Made by a program: the position numbers and the translations under genes. Under the pieces are notes generated by a model that worked only from the letters and a program-made list of their open reading frames with translations, did not search any database and was not told the origin of the DNA. Positions 7,346 through 15,891 of a stretch of DNA of 64,000 nucleotides are shown here, piece after piece; the first letter of the stretch is position 1, and each line of letters begins with the position of its first letter. The stretch lies in the NCBI RefSeq assembly GCF_947495705.1, contig NZ_CANLZR010000001.1, positions 372,001 through 436,000 on the forward strand. The letters are read 5' to 3'. Source of the stretch: an uncultured Phycicoccus sp. Its GTDB lineage: Bacteria > Actinomycetota > Actinomycetes > Actinomycetales > Dermatophilaceae.

Positions 7346-9271
7346 TCAGGGGAGCGGGATGGGCGGCAGCGTGACCGCCTTGCCCGTGCGGCGTTCGGAG
7401 AGCTCCGCGAGCGCCGACCGCACGGTGCTGCTGTACAGGTGCGCGCCGCGGATGCTGGGGTGGATGTCGTCGGACTGGAGCATCCCGCTGGTATCGGCCA
7501 GGGCCGCGTCCCAGTCGGCGACGACGACGTTCGGGTGGTCGCGCACGACGTCGCGCAGCGTCTCGTTGTCGCTGCGGGCGCGGGCGTAGCGGCCGTGGAC
7601 CGTGACGACGACGACCATCCGCTGCGGGCCGATGGCCTCGAGCGTTGTGCGGAGGGCCACCTCGTCGGTGCCGTGGTTGGTGCCGAAGGCGAGCACGACG
7701 GCGCGGCGGAGGTTGTCCCCGCGGGCGGCGACGAGGGCGGGGGCCTCGCTCCAGCGCCGGTTCGAGCGGGCGTCGAGGCGGATCTTCGGGAAGTAGTACG
7801 CCATCGCGTCGCTGGCCCCGACGAGCATCGAGTCGCCGAACGCGTCGATCTGGGAGCCCTTGGGCATCGTCCACACCGCCGGCTTCGCCGTGGCGGTGGC
7901 GGTGGGGGTCGCTGCGGGAGACGGGGCCGCGGTGGGCGTGGGGTCGACGGCGGCGGCCCGGGCCAGGGCTGCCTCGCGGGCGGCGAGGGACGCGGCCGTG
8001 GAGGTGCGCTCGGGGGCGGTCAGCAGCACGACCGGAACCGCGACGGCGACGAGGGCGACCGTGGACCACACGACGCGGGCCCGCCGGGTGCCCCCGGAGC
8101 GCAGCCGCCGGGTGGCCGCGGCGAAGGCCCCGCGGGCGCCGCGCCGGCGGACCGGGGACTCGACGAAGCGGTACGACAGGTCGGCCGCGGCGAGGGTGAC
8201 GACGACGGCCCACAGCCGGGTCAGGACGTAGTCGCCGCCGCCGGGCGCCACCGGCAGGTCCTGGCCGACGACGAGCACCACCGGCCAGTGCCAGAGGTAG
8301 ATGCCGTAGCTGCGGGCGCCGAGCCACCGGGCGAGCGGGACCTCCAGCAGGGCCCGGAGCCGCCCCGGCCGCTCGACGACGACGAGCACGAGCGCCGCCG
8401 TGGCGAGGGAGGCCAGCAGGATGCCGCCCCGGAAGGTGAGGGCTGAGCGTTCGTCGGCCAGCGCGAACAGGGCGCCGAGGGCGGCGAGGGCGAGGACGGC
8501 GACGGTGCGGCGGTGCCTCGACCAGGCGACGGTGCGGGTGAGGGCGCGCCCGGGGGAGGCGAGCGCGAGCGCCAGGGCGGCGCCGATCATCAGCCCCATG
8601 GCGTGGGTGTCGGTGCCGTAGTACACCCGGGTCGGGTGCTCGGGGTCGAGGCGGACAGCCATGAGGAGGGCGCTGACCGCGGCCAGGCCGAGGACGGCGG
8701 CGACCCGGTGCGCGGGCCGCCGGACGAACCGGAGCAGGACCAGCAGGGCGAGCGGCCACACCAGGTAGAACTGCTCCTCGACGGCGAGCGACCACAGGTT
8801 GGCGAGCAGCGTGGGGGAGGTGCTCGCGAAGTAGTCGGTCCCGGCGCCGATCTCGAGCCAGTTCGAGGTGAAGGTCGCGGCGCCGAGCACCTGGCGCCCC
8901 ACGCCGACGAGGAGGTCGCTCTCGGTGAGGCGGGCGAGGAGGACGGCCGCGGGGACCATGACGAGCAGGGCGGGCAGGAGGCGTCGGGCCCGCCGGGTCC
9001 AGAAGGCGCGCAGGTCGACCGCGCCGGTCTCGGCCCGCTCGCGCACGAGCAGCGTCGTGATGAGGAAGCCGGAGACGACGAGGAAGACGTCGACGCCGAG
9101 GAACCCGCCGGGCAGCCAGGTGGGGTCGAGGTGGAAGACGACGACGGCCACGATGGCCAGGGCGCGCAGGCCGTCGAGACCGGCGAGCCGCCGGGCCCCG
9201 CGCCGAGGGTCGGCGGCGGGACGTCGCGCCGTCGCGACGCCGCCCCCCTCGTGGTGGCCGTGCGGCTCCAT
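7346..9271 (-). CDS. membrane acyltransferase (OafA/YrhL family) with SGNH domain, second copy
   Basis: Second acyltransferase-3/SGNH protein of the window, 641 residues, predicted to O-acylate an envelope polysaccharide. The acyltransferase-3 domain (about residues 28-390) holds the catalytic-type histidine in VVVFHLDPTWLPGGFLGVDV and the signature NLWSLAVEEQFYLVWP. After a membrane helix near residue 400 and a Pro/Thr/Ala linker, the SGNH domain has the serine block DAFGDSMLVGASDA (about residues 480-493) and the Asp-x-x-His block DDIHPSIRGAHLY near the C-terminus, so its triad looks complete. It is monocistronic, with a leaderless TACCGT promoter. Confidence 0.85.
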   Translation of the reverse strand: MEPHGHHEGGGVATARRPAADPRRGARRLAGLDGLRALAIVAVVVFHLDPTWLPGGFLGVDVFLVVSGFLITTLLVRERAETGAVDLRAFWTRRARRLLPALLVMVPAAVLLARLTESDLLVGVGRQVLGAATFTSNWLEIGAGTDYFASTSPTLLANLWSLAVEEQFYLVWPLALLVLLRFVRRPAHRVAAVLGLAAVSALLMAVRLDPEHPTRVYYGTDTHAMGLMIGAALALALASPGRALTRTVAWSRHRRTVAVLALAALGALFALADERSALTFRGGILLASLATAALVLVVVERPGRLRALLEVPLARWLGARSYGIYLWHWPVVLVVGQDLPVAPGGGDYVLTRLWAVVVTLAAADLSYRFVESPVRRRGARGAFAAATRRLRSGGTRRARVVWSTVALVAVAVPVVLLTAPERTSTAASLAAREAALARAAAVDPTPTAAPSPAATPTATATAKPAVWTMPKGSQIDAFGDSMLVGASDAMAYYFPKIRLDARSNRRWSEAPALVAARGDNLRRAVVLAFGTNHGTDEVALRTTLEAIGPQRMVVVVTVHGRYARARSDNETLRDVVRDHPNVVVADWDAALADTSGMLQSDDIHPSIRGAHLYSSTVRSALAELSERRTGKAVTLPPIPLP

Positions 9272-9277
9272 GCGGCA

Positions 9278-9283
9278 ACGGTA
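9278..9283 (-). promoter_or_regulatory. -10 box (TACCGT) of the 7346-9271 acyltransferase
   Basis: On the minus strand TACCGT lies 6 nt before the ATG at 9271; leaderless arrangement. Confidence 0.45.
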
Positions 9284-9330
9284 GTGACGGGTGGTGACAG
9301 TGGGGCGGAGGCGCGCGGTGCAGACCTCCC

Positions 9331-9336
9331 TACGAT
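9331..9336 (+). promoter_or_regulatory. -10 box (TACGAT) of acylphosphatase gene
   Basis: TACGAT is followed by 7 nt and the ATG at 9344. The in-frame ATG at 9335 lies inside this box, which argues for 9344 as the start. Confidence 0.55.
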
Positions 9337-9343
9337 GGAGCGG

Positions 9344-9691
9344 ATGAGCACCGACGACGCCAGGGGCCGGCCGGGCCCCGCCGACCCGGCACCGGTGCGC
9401 TGCACCGTGTTCGTCCGCGGGCTGGTCCAGGGGGTGGGGTTCCGGTGGTGGACCCGGGCGCGGGCCCTGGAGCTCGGGCTGGCCGGGTGGGCCCGCAACA
9501 CCGCCGACGGCCGCGTCGAGGTCGTGGCGGAGGGGCCGCGGGCCGCCGTCGAGCGGCTCGTGGGGCTGCTGCGCGAGGACCCGCCGGAGGCGTCGTCGTG
9601 GTCGGCGGCCGGCCGCCCGGGGCGCGTCACGTCGGTGTCCGCCCCCCTGTGGGCCGAGGCCAAGGGTGAGTCCGGCTTCCGCGAGCGCTGA
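9344..9691 (+). CDS. acyP: acylphosphatase
   Basis: Small cytoplasmic enzyme hydrolysing acyl phosphates such as acetyl phosphate or 1,3-bisphosphoglycerate. The 115-residue protein contains the acylphosphatase core VRGLVQGVGFRWWTRARA with the catalytic-type Arg and the catalytic Asn in GWARNTADGRVEVVAEG. It has about 20 extra N-terminal residues (STDDARGRPGPADPAPV). In many Actinobacteria acyP lies directly before smc; here 6.2 kb of other genes separates them. Start set by the leaderless promoter. Confidence 0.92.
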   Translation: MSTDDARGRPGPADPAPVRCTVFVRGLVQGVGFRWWTRARALELGLAGWARNTADGRVEVVAEGPRAAVERLVGLLREDPPEASSWSAAGRPGRVTSVSAPLWAEAKGESGFRER

Positions 9692-9706
9692 CCACCCCCG
9701 GCTTCT

Positions 9707-9784
9707 CCCGACCTTTCAGGCCGGCGTCCGCCGACACGCCGCTGTCGGGCCCCCGGACGCGGACCGCAGCCTGAAAAGTCGGGG
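9707..9784. repeat. long imperfect inverted repeat (compound hairpin)
   Basis: Outer arms 9707-9721 and 9769-9783 pair over 15 bp with one mismatch. Inside, 9724-9730 pairs with 9754-9760 (7 bp) and 9731-9736 with 9743-9748 (6 bp), so almost the whole 78-nt element can fold into one long hairpin. It fills the gap between acyP and the chorismate mutase promoter. Its right arm shares CCTGANNNNTCGGGGTC with the palindrome at 31875-31905. It could be a transcription terminator of acyP or a dispersed REP-like repeat; no T-run follows. Confidence 0.6.
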
Positions 9785-9825
9785 TCGGTCGGTGGGACGG
9801 TGCGCGCCGGCCGGCCCGGCGTTCC

Positions 9826-9831
9826 TACGAT
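9826..9831 (+). promoter_or_regulatory. -10 box (TACGAT) of chorismate mutase gene
   Basis: TACGAT followed by 6 nt and GTG 9838; leaderless arrangement with no Shine-Dalgarno sequence. Confidence 0.55.
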
Positions 9832-9837
9832 GGTGGG

Positions 9838-10128
9838 GTGAGCGACATCCCTCCGGACCTCGCGCGGCTGCGCTCGAGCATCGACAACATCGACGCCGCG
9901 CTCGTCCACCTGCTCGCGGAGCGGTTCAAGTGCACCCAGGCCGTCGGCGAGCTCAAGGCCGAGATGGGGATGCCACCGGCGGACCCCGGCCGCGAGGAGG
10001 CCCAGGTCGCACGGCTCAAGGCACTCGCGGACGACGCGGGCCTGGACCCCCGGTTCGCCGAGGCGTTCCTCAACTTCATCATCGCCGAGGTCATCCACCA
10101 CCACGAGCGCATCGCGAACCCCGACTGA
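9838..10128 (+). CDS. chorismate mutase, AroQ class
   Basis: Converts chorismate to prephenate, the entry to phenylalanine and tyrosine. The 96-residue all-helical protein shows the AroQ pattern: LARLRSSIDNIDAALVHLLA with the first catalytic Arg, then RFKCTQAVGELKAE with the active-site Lys/Arg region, and REEAQVARLKALA before the last helix FLNFIIAEVIHHH. No signal peptide is present, so it is the cytoplasmic form rather than the secreted mycobacterial type. It is a single gene, convergent with the ACP gene 18 bases downstream. Confidence 0.9.
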   Translation: MSDIPPDLARLRSSIDNIDAALVHLLAERFKCTQAVGELKAEMGMPPADPGREEAQVARLKALADDAGLDPRFAEAFLNFIIAEVIHHHERIANPD

Positions 10129-10146
10129 GTGTCGGCCGCGCCCCGG

Positions 10147-10395
10147 TCAGGCGGGGGCGCGCGCGGTGAGGAAGCGCGTCGCGCGCTCGACGGTGCGCAG
10201 CGACTCCGCCTCGTGGTCCTCGATGCGGAAGCCCACGATGCCGCTCAGCTGCTCGACGACCTCGACGAAGTCGAGCGAGTCCAGCTCGAAGGCGTCGCGG
10301 AGGTCAGCGTCGTCCGGCAGCGGGCCGAGGTCGGCCCCGGGCACCACGTGGCCGATCGCCTCCTGGAGGACGGCACGGGCCTGGTCGGGTGTCAT
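10147..10395 (-). CDS. acyl carrier protein of the ligase/2-oxoacid dehydrogenase operon
   Basis: An 82-residue acidic acyl carrier protein. The phosphopantetheine attachment site is FELDSLDFVEVVEQL with Ser40, inside the usual four-helix pattern (VLQEAIGHVV at the N-terminus, RIEDHEAESLRTV and VERATRFL at the C-terminus). It is the last gene of a five-gene minus-strand operon, starting 4 bases after the E2 stop; its Shine-Dalgarno AAGGAG lies at the end of the E2 gene. No ketosynthase, AcpS or thioesterase is adjacent, so it is not the usual fatty-acid ACP locus. The context suggests it carries an acyl group made or activated by the operon (inference). Confidence 0.9.
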   Translation of the reverse strand: MTPDQARAVLQEAIGHVVPGADLGPLPDDADLRDAFELDSLDFVEVVEQLSGIVGFRIEDHEAESLRTVERATRFLTARAPA

Positions 10396-10399
10396 GGCG

Positions 10400-11632
10400 T
10401 CACCGCTCCTTCTGCTCCATCGTCGATGCGGGGTCCTGGAGGGCGCGGTCGAGGGCCTTGAGGAAGCGCGAGCCGATCGCCCCGTCGGTCGCGCGGTGGT
10501 CGGCGGCCAGCGTCACCGTCACGAGGGGGCGGACCCCGAGCATCCCGTCGACCGCCCACGGCCGCTCCGAGACGGCCCCGAACCCGACGAGCGCCACCTG
10601 TGGCGGGTAGATGACCCCGGCGACGGACTCCACGCCCTGGTCCCCGAGGTTCGACACGGTCAGGCTCGGCGGGTCGAGATCGGACCCCCGCAGCCGGCCG
10701 CCGCGGGCCCGCCGGGTCAGGTCGCGGACCCGGGTCATCATCGCGACGGCGTCGAGCTCCTCGGCCCCGGCGATGGCGGGCACGAGCAGCCCGCCGCTGC
10801 GCAGCGACAGGATGAGCCCGAGGTCGACGTGCTCGGCCGGCCGGAAGGCGTCCTCGACCCAGTGGCCGTTGAGCTCGGGGACCTCCCGGGCCGCGAGCGC
10901 GGTGGCGCGCAGCAGGCACGCCGCGGGCACGAGACGCTCGGCGAGGGACAGCTCGAGGTTGCGCTCGCGCACCCATTCGAGGGTGCGGTGCAGGTCGACG
11001 GTGAGGGCCAGGTGGTAGTGCGGGATCTCGGTGTTCGACCGGGTCATCAGCGCCGCGATGCTGCGGCGCATGTCGAGGGCCCGGGCGGGGGCGTCGTGCC
11101 CGGCGACCGGCGGGGATGCCGCACCGGTCGCCGGCGTCGATGCTGCGGCCGCCCGCACGTCCTCGGCGCGGATGACCCCGTGCAGTCCGGTCCCGTGCAC
11201 CGTGGCGAGGTCGACGCCGAGCTCGTCGGCCAGCCGGCGGGCCAGCGGCGAGATCCGCCCCGGACCCCCGCGGTGGGGGAGCCGGGTCGCCGTGGGCGGG
11301 GCGGCCGGCGCGGGGGCCGCAGCAGCATCAGGCTCGGCGGCGTCGCCGGCGTGGGTGTCCGGGGCGGCGGGGGGGCCGGCGACCGCGGTGCCACCGTCGG
11401 CGTCCGTCAGGTGCGCGAGCACGGTCCCGACGGGCACCTTGGTCCCCGGGTCGACGTCGAGGGAGGCCACGACGCCGTCGTCGAAGCACTCGACCTCGAC
11501 GGCGGACTTCGTCGTGTCGACGACCGCGACGATGTCGCCGCGGTGGACGACGTCGCCAGGTGCCACGAGCCACTCCAGCACGGTCCCCTCGGTCATGTCG
11601 GCACCGAGCGACGGCATCCGGAACTCAGGCAT
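10400..11632 (-). CDS. 2-oxoacid dehydrogenase E2 (dihydrolipoamide acyltransferase)
   Basis: E2 core protein, 410 residues, that carries the acyl group on lipoate and passes it to an acceptor. Domain order: one lipoyl domain (residues 1-78) with the lipoylated lysine in DTTKSAVEV (Lys42), an Ala/Pro linker, a peripheral-subunit-binding domain ([17 protein letters not shown] ... GVIRAEDV), and the catalytic acyltransferase domain with the active-site motif ADHRATDGA near residue 375. Everything needed for catalysis is present. Its ATG overlaps the E1beta stop by 8 bases. The genuine acceptor could be CoA, as usual, or the ACP encoded next; the sequence alone does not tell. Confidence 0.92.
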   Translation of the reverse strand: MPEFRMPSLGADMTEGTVLEWLVAPGDVVHRGDIVAVVDTTKSAVEVECFDDGVVASLDVDPGTKVPVGTVLAHLTDADGGTAVAGPPAAPDTHAGDAAEPDAAAAPAPAAPPTATRLPHRGGPGRISPLARRLADELGVDLATVHGTGLHGVIRAEDVRAAAASTPATGAASPPVAGHDAPARALDMRRSIAALMTRSNTEIPHYHLALTVDLHRTLEWVRERNLELSLAERLVPAACLLRATALAAREVPELNGHWVEDAFRPAEHVDLGLILSLRSGGLLVPAIAGAEELDAVAMMTRVRDLTRRARGGRLRGSDLDPPSLTVSNLGDQGVESVAGVIYPPQVALVGFGAVSERPWAVDGMLGVRPLVTVTLAADHRATDGAIGSRFLKALDRALQDPASTMEQKER

Positions 11633-12644
11633 AGTCGCCCACCGCCCGCCGGGCCGCGGCGACGACGTCGGCCACCTGGGGCAGCGCCGCGTCCTCGAGG
11701 TGCTTCGGGTACGGCACCGGCACCTCCACCCCGCACACCCGCTCGACGGGCGCGTCGAGCTCGTACAGGGCGCCCTCGGCGATCCGCGCGCTGACCTCGG
11801 CCGCGATCCCGACGCTGCGCCAGCCCTCGTCGACGACGACGGCCCGGTGGGTCCGCGCGACCGACCCGAGGACCGCCTCGTCGTCGAGGGGGCGCAGCAC
11901 GCGCAGGTCGAGCACCTCGGCCTCGATGCCCCGCCCGGCGAGGTCGTCGGCCGCGGCCAGGGCCCGCCAGACCGTCCCGCCGTACCCGATGAGCGTGACG
12001 TCCGTGCCGGCCCGGCGGACGGCGGCATGCGCGATGTCGACCGGTTCCGGCTCCTCGGGCAGCTCGCCGGCGAGGTTGTAGAGCGTGCCGTGTTCGAAGA
12101 TCACGACCGGGTCGGGATCCTGGAGCGCCGGCCACAGCATCCCCCGGGCGTCCTCGAGGGTCGCGGGCGCGAGCACGGTGATGCCCGGGATGTGCGCGTA
12201 GTAGGCCTCGAGGCTGCGCGAGTGCTGCGCCGCGAGCTGGCGCCCGCCCCCCGTCGTCATGCGGATGACGAGCGGCACCGACACCTGCCCGCCGGACATG
12301 TGCCGCAGGGTCGCCGCGTTGTTGAGGATCTGGTCCAGCGCGAGGAGGCTGAAGTTGACCGTCATGATCTCGACGATCGGACGCAGGCCACCGAGGGCCG
12401 CGCCGATGCCGGCGCCGGTGAACCCCGACTCCGACAGGGGCGTGTCGCGCACCCGCTCCTCGCCGAACTCCTCCAGCAGGCCGAGGCTGACGGCGTAGCT
12501 GCCGCCGTAGCGGCCGACGTCCTCGCCCATGAGGAAGACCCGGTCGTCCCGCTGCATCGCGTCGCGGTGGGCCTCGCGCAGCGCCTCGCGGTACGTCGTC
12601 GCGCGCGTCGCGGGCCGGGTGGGGTCGTGCAGCGTCGTCGTCAC
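11625..12644 (-). CDS. 2-oxoacid dehydrogenase E1 component, beta subunit
   Basis: Beta subunit of the heterotetrameric thiamin-diphosphate decarboxylase, 339 residues. Characteristic blocks are [26 protein letters not shown] (the Glu that activates ThDP lies in GEDVG), [15 protein letters not shown], and the C-terminal transketolase domain [13 protein letters not shown] ... VVVDEGW. It starts with GTG overlapping the E1alpha stop (GTGA) and overlaps E2 downstream, so subunit stoichiometry is likely set by translational coupling. Substrate is not predictable; by overall pattern it resembles pyruvate/acetoin dehydrogenase E1 rather than the single-chain AceE type. Confidence 0.92.
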   Translation of the reverse strand: MTTTLHDPTRPATRATTYREALREAHRDAMQRDDRVFLMGEDVGRYGGSYAVSLGLLEEFGEERVRDTPLSESGFTGAGIGAALGGLRPIVEIMTVNFSLLALDQILNNAATLRHMSGGQVSVPLVIRMTTGGGRQLAAQHSRSLEAYYAHIPGITVLAPATLEDARGMLWPALQDPDPVVIFEHGTLYNLAGELPEEPEPVDIAHAAVRRAGTDVTLIGYGGTVWRALAAADDLAGRGIEAEVLDLRVLRPLDDEAVLGSVARTHRAVVVDEGWRSVGIAAEVSARIAEGALYELDAPVERVCGVEVPVPYPKHLEDAALPQVADVVAAARRAVGDYA

Positions 12645-13714
12645 GGTGCTCCTCCTTCGTCGGGCCCGGACGCCCGGACCGGGCCGCCCTGGCCGGCGTC
12701 CGCGGGGTGGGTCCGCAGGAACCGGGTGAGGTCGGCGACCGGCTCGGTCGGGCCCGCCTCCGCTGCGGCGACAGCGGCCTCCACCTCGGCGGCGACGTCG
12801 GTCTCGAGGCGGTCGACGTCCGCGGTCGTGAGCCGGCCGCCGTCGAGCAGCCGGGTCGTGAGGAGGGCGATCGGGTCTCGCTGCCGGTAGTGCTCGATCT
12901 CCGCCTTGTCGCGGTACCGGTCGGGGTCGTACATCGAGTGCGCCCGGTACCGGTAGGTCTGCAGCTCGAGGAACACCGGGCCCTCGCCGCGGCGGATCGA
13001 GGCCACCGCCTCGTCGACGGCGGCCCGCACCTCCTCGACGTCCATCCCGTCGACCGTGCGGGCCACCATGCCGTAGCTCGCGGCCCGGGCCGCCAGGTCG
13101 GTGTTGGCGTGCTCGCGCTTGAGGGAGGTGCCCATCGCGTACAGGTTGTTCTCGCAGCAGAAGAGGACCGGCAGGTGCCACAGCGCGGCGAGGTTGGCGC
13201 TCTCGTGCAGCTCGCCCTCGGCGAAGGCGCCGTCGCCGAAGATGGCGGCGGTGACGACCGGCCGGTCCCGCATCGCGTCGGCGAGGGCGAGGCCGACGGC
13301 GAGCGGCAGGCCACCCGCGACGATGGCGTTGCCTCCGTAGAAGCGGCGCGAGGCGTCGAAGAGGTGCATCGACCCGCCGCGGCCCCGGCTGCAGCCGGTG
13401 GCGCGCCCGTACAGCTCGGCCATGACCTCGGCCGCCGGCAGGCCGCGGGCGAGGGCGTGACCGTGCTCGCGGTAGGTGGACACGACGGCGTCCTGCGGGC
13501 CGAGCGCCCCGAGGACGCCGACCGCCGTGGCCTCCTCGCCGATGCACAGGTGGAGGAAGCCGCGGATCCGGGTCGCGCTGTACAGCTCGACGCACTTCTC
13601 CTCGAACCGCCGGATGAGGAGCATCTGGCGCAGCATCGCCACCGGGTCGGGCCGCGCCGGGTCGCCGGGGGTCGTGGGCGTGGTCGTGGCGGCGTCCGCC
13701 GCGGTCCCGGTCAT
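12641..13714 (-). CDS. 2-oxoacid dehydrogenase E1 component, alpha subunit
   Basis: Alpha subunit of the ThDP-dependent E1, 357 residues. It has the ThDP/Mg motif from [15 protein letters not shown] to CENN (about residues 185-213), [15 protein letters not shown] at the N-terminus, the IGEEATAVG and EHGHALARG blocks, and the [18 protein letters not shown] loop near the active site. The N-terminal ~25 residues are low-complexity Thr/Ala/Pro. Its start overlaps the ligase stop (ATGA) and its stop overlaps the E1beta start, making ligase-E1alpha-E1beta one coupled message. Confidence 0.92.
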   Translation of the reverse strand: MTGTAADAATTTPTTPGDPARPDPVAMLRQMLLIRRFEEKCVELYSATRIRGFLHLCIGEEATAVGVLGALGPQDAVVSTYREHGHALARGLPAAEVMAELYGRATGCSRGRGGSMHLFDASRRFYGGNAIVAGGLPLAVGLALADAMRDRPVVTAAIFGDGAFAEGELHESANLAALWHLPVLFCCENNLYAMGTSLKREHANTDLAARAASYGMVARTVDGMDVEEVRAAVDEAVASIRRGEGPVFLELQTYRYRAHSMYDPDRYRDKAEIEHYRQRDPIALLTTRLLDGGRLTTADVDRLETDVAAEVEAAVAAAEAGPTEPVADLTRFLRTHPADAGQGGPVRASGPDEGGAP

Positions 13715-15519
13715 GGTGTCTCCTCCACCGTCGAGGTGTCGCCCTCGGGCAGGCCGAGCTCGCGCGCCTTGAGCAGCCTCCGCATGACCTTGCCGCTGCG
13801 GGTGTGGGGCAGGTGGGGGTCGAAGGCGATCTCCCGCGGCGCCACCGACCCGAGCCGGTGCCGCCCGAAGACGATGAGCTCGCGACGCAGCGCCTCCGAC
13901 GGCTCCACCCCGGGGGCGAGCGTGACGAACGCCTTGACGATCTCGCCCGCGAGGGGGTCCGGCTTGCCGATGACCCCCACCTCGGAGACCGACGGGTGCT
14001 CCATGAGCGTGCTCTCGACCTCGAACGGGCCGATGAGGTGGCCGGCGGACTTGATGACGTCGTCCGCCCGGCCGACGAACCAGACGTAGCCATCGGCGTC
14101 GACCCGGGCCAGGTCACCGCTGAGGTACCAGCCCCCGCTGAACGCCGCCGCGTAGCGCTCGGGCTGGTCGAGGTAGGCCCGGAACATCGAGGGCCACCCC
14201 GGTCTCAGGGCGAGCTCGCCCACCTCGTCGGGGCCGCAGCGCTGCACCTCACCGTCGCGCACCAGCGCCCGCCCGTCGTCGCCGCGCGCGAGCACGGCGA
14301 CCTCGACGCCCGGCACCGGTCGGCCCATCGACCCCGGGCGCACCGGCATGCCGGGGACGTTGCTGATCATGATCGCGCCGGTCTCCGTCTGCCACCACGT
14401 GTCGTGGATGGGCCGCCCGAAGGCCTCGGTACCCCACATCACCGCTTCGGGGTTGAGCGGCTCCCCGACGCTCACGACGTGCCGCAGCCGGGACAGGTCG
14501 TGGGCGCGGGCCAGGTCGGCGCCGCTGCGCATGAGCATCCGCAGGGCGGTGGGCGCGGTGTAGAAGACGGTGACCTGCTCGTCCTGGAGGACCGAGTACC
14601 AGCGCCGGGCGTCGAAGTCGGCGGCGTCGGTCACGACCGTCACCCCGCAGGTCAGCGGCCCGATGATGCCGTAGGACGTGCCGGTCACCCAGCCGGGGTC
14701 GGCCGTGCACCAGTAGACGTCGTCCTCGTGCAGGTCCAGCACCATCCGCGCCGTCGCGTGGTGGGCCACGACCGCCTCGTGCACGTGGACGGCGCCCTTG
14801 GGCCGACCGGTCGTGCCGCTCGTGAAGTGCAGCAGCGCGGGGTCCTCGGGGCCGGTCTCGGCCACCGGCGGGCGAGGCAGCCCCTCGGCCCGGGTCTGCG
14901 CGTCGCGCCACGAGACGGTCCCGGGCGGCGCGTCGTCCTCGAGCACGACGACGGCCGACAGGTGGGGCAGGTCGTCGCGGGCCTCGGCGACCTTGCGCTC
15001 GTAGGACGCCCGGTCGGTGACGAGCAGCCGCACGTGCCCGAGGTCGAGCCGCTGGCGGACCGGGCCCGGCCCGAACGCGGGGAACAGCGGGCAGTAGACG
15101 CTGCCGTTCCACAGGGTGCCGAGCGCGGCGACGAACAGCTCCGGGGACCGGGGGAGCAGCGTGCAGACCCGGTCGCCGGGCCCCACCCCGAGCCCGGTGA
15201 GAACGGCGGCGAACCCGGCGGCGGCGTCGGCCAGCTCGGCGTACGTCAGCTCGGTGCGGGGCGCGGTGCGGTCGAGGAACCGCACGGCCACGGCGCTGCC
15301 CCGGCCGGCGTCCACCTGCCGCTGCACGGCCTGGTACGCGATGTTGAGGCGCTCGCCCGGCTCCGCGGCGAGCCAGCCACGGGCCTCGTCCCAGGTGAAG
15401 GTGCGCGTCCGCTCGGCGTGGTCGCCGATGAGCGGTGGCCGGGCGGGTGGGTGGTTGAGGACGGGGTAGTCGCCCGAGGGCGTCGTCCGGCCGGTCGAGC
15501 TCGTGGTCGTCGTGTTCAC
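13711..15519 (-). CDS. acetyl-CoA-synthetase-like acyl-CoA/acyl-ACP ligase
   Basis: AMP-forming acyl-activating enzyme of 602 residues, first gene of the operon. Visible motifs: [19 protein letters not shown] (adenylate loop, about residues 232-250), [11 protein letters not shown] (about 373-383), [20 protein letters not shown] (about 448-467), and the C-terminal [13 protein letters not shown] whose Lys is the catalytic and potentially acetylated residue. Overall it resembles the AcsA group of acetate-CoA ligases. The GTG start has a GGAGG 6 bases upstream. Possible roles: making acetyl-CoA from acetate, or loading an acyl group onto the operon's ACP; neither is shown by sequence. Confidence 0.85.
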   Translation of the reverse strand: MNTTTTSSTGRTTPSGDYPVLNHPPARPPLIGDHAERTRTFTWDEARGWLAAEPGERLNIAYQAVQRQVDAGRGSAVAVRFLDRTAPRTELTYAELADAAAGFAAVLTGLGVGPGDRVCTLLPRSPELFVAALGTLWNGSVYCPLFPAFGPGPVRQRLDLGHVRLLVTDRASYERKVAEARDDLPHLSAVVVLEDDAPPGTVSWRDAQTRAEGLPRPPVAETGPEDPALLHFTSGTTGRPKGAVHVHEAVVAHHATARMVLDLHEDDVYWCTADPGWVTGTSYGIIGPLTCGVTVVTDAADFDARRWYSVLQDEQVTVFYTAPTALRMLMRSGADLARAHDLSRLRHVVSVGEPLNPEAVMWGTEAFGRPIHDTWWQTETGAIMISNVPGMPVRPGSMGRPVPGVEVAVLARGDDGRALVRDGEVQRCGPDEVGELALRPGWPSMFRAYLDQPERYAAAFSGGWYLSGDLARVDADGYVWFVGRADDVIKSAGHLIGPFEVESTLMEHPSVSEVGVIGKPDPLAGEIVKAFVTLAPGVEPSEALRRELIVFGRHRLGSVAPREIAFDPHLPHTRSGKVMRRLLKARELGLPEGDTSTVEETP

Positions 15520-15891
15520 CGGGCACCTCCGCCACCGACCGGCACGCCCGCGCGGGGTGCCGTGTCCACACTGCCGTGGTCGGCCGAGGCCGGATGGCCC
15601 GGACCGCGGCGCCCGCGGCTACCTCCAGTACAGCACCGCGCGACGGCGCCGGATCGGGACTGTTGCCCATGTCGCACGGGGCCGTCGGGGGCGTGCCGGC
15701 GCGCGGCCGACGGCGAGGCGGCCCCCGTCGTCCGGCACCCCTGGTGTCGCTGCCGTCCCACGAGCCACAGTGGCCTCAGGCGTGACCGCACCCGGCGGCA
15801 CATCCCCGGGCGCCCGCCCCCGCCCCGGTAGCATCGCCCGCGACCCGGGCCCCGGACCCGACCGCCGCATCGAGAGACGACGACCCGCCGC
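15520..15891. other. 372-bp divergent intergenic region (ligase operon / smc)
   Basis: This is the longest gene-free stretch. It must hold promoters for both the minus-strand ligase operon and smc. Seen: a GGAGG ribosome-binding site for the ligase next to 15520, a DnaA-box-like GTGTCCACA at 15562-15570, an 8-bp inverted repeat (15681-15688 with 15707-15714), and a TAGCAT -10-like box at 15829-15834 about 58 nt before smc. No convincing small gene is seen. Confidence 0.5.
15829..15834 (+). promoter_or_regulatory. putative -10 box (TAGCAT) of smc
   Basis: TANNNT-type hexamer in the smc leader; no recognisable -35 was found at 16-18 bp upstream, so support is modest. Confidence 0.3.

Noticed and set aside
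9692-9837. tRNA or known riboswitch in the acyP-chorismate mutase gap
   Set aside because: The fold is one long hairpin, without cloverleaf or any riboswitch core I recognise.
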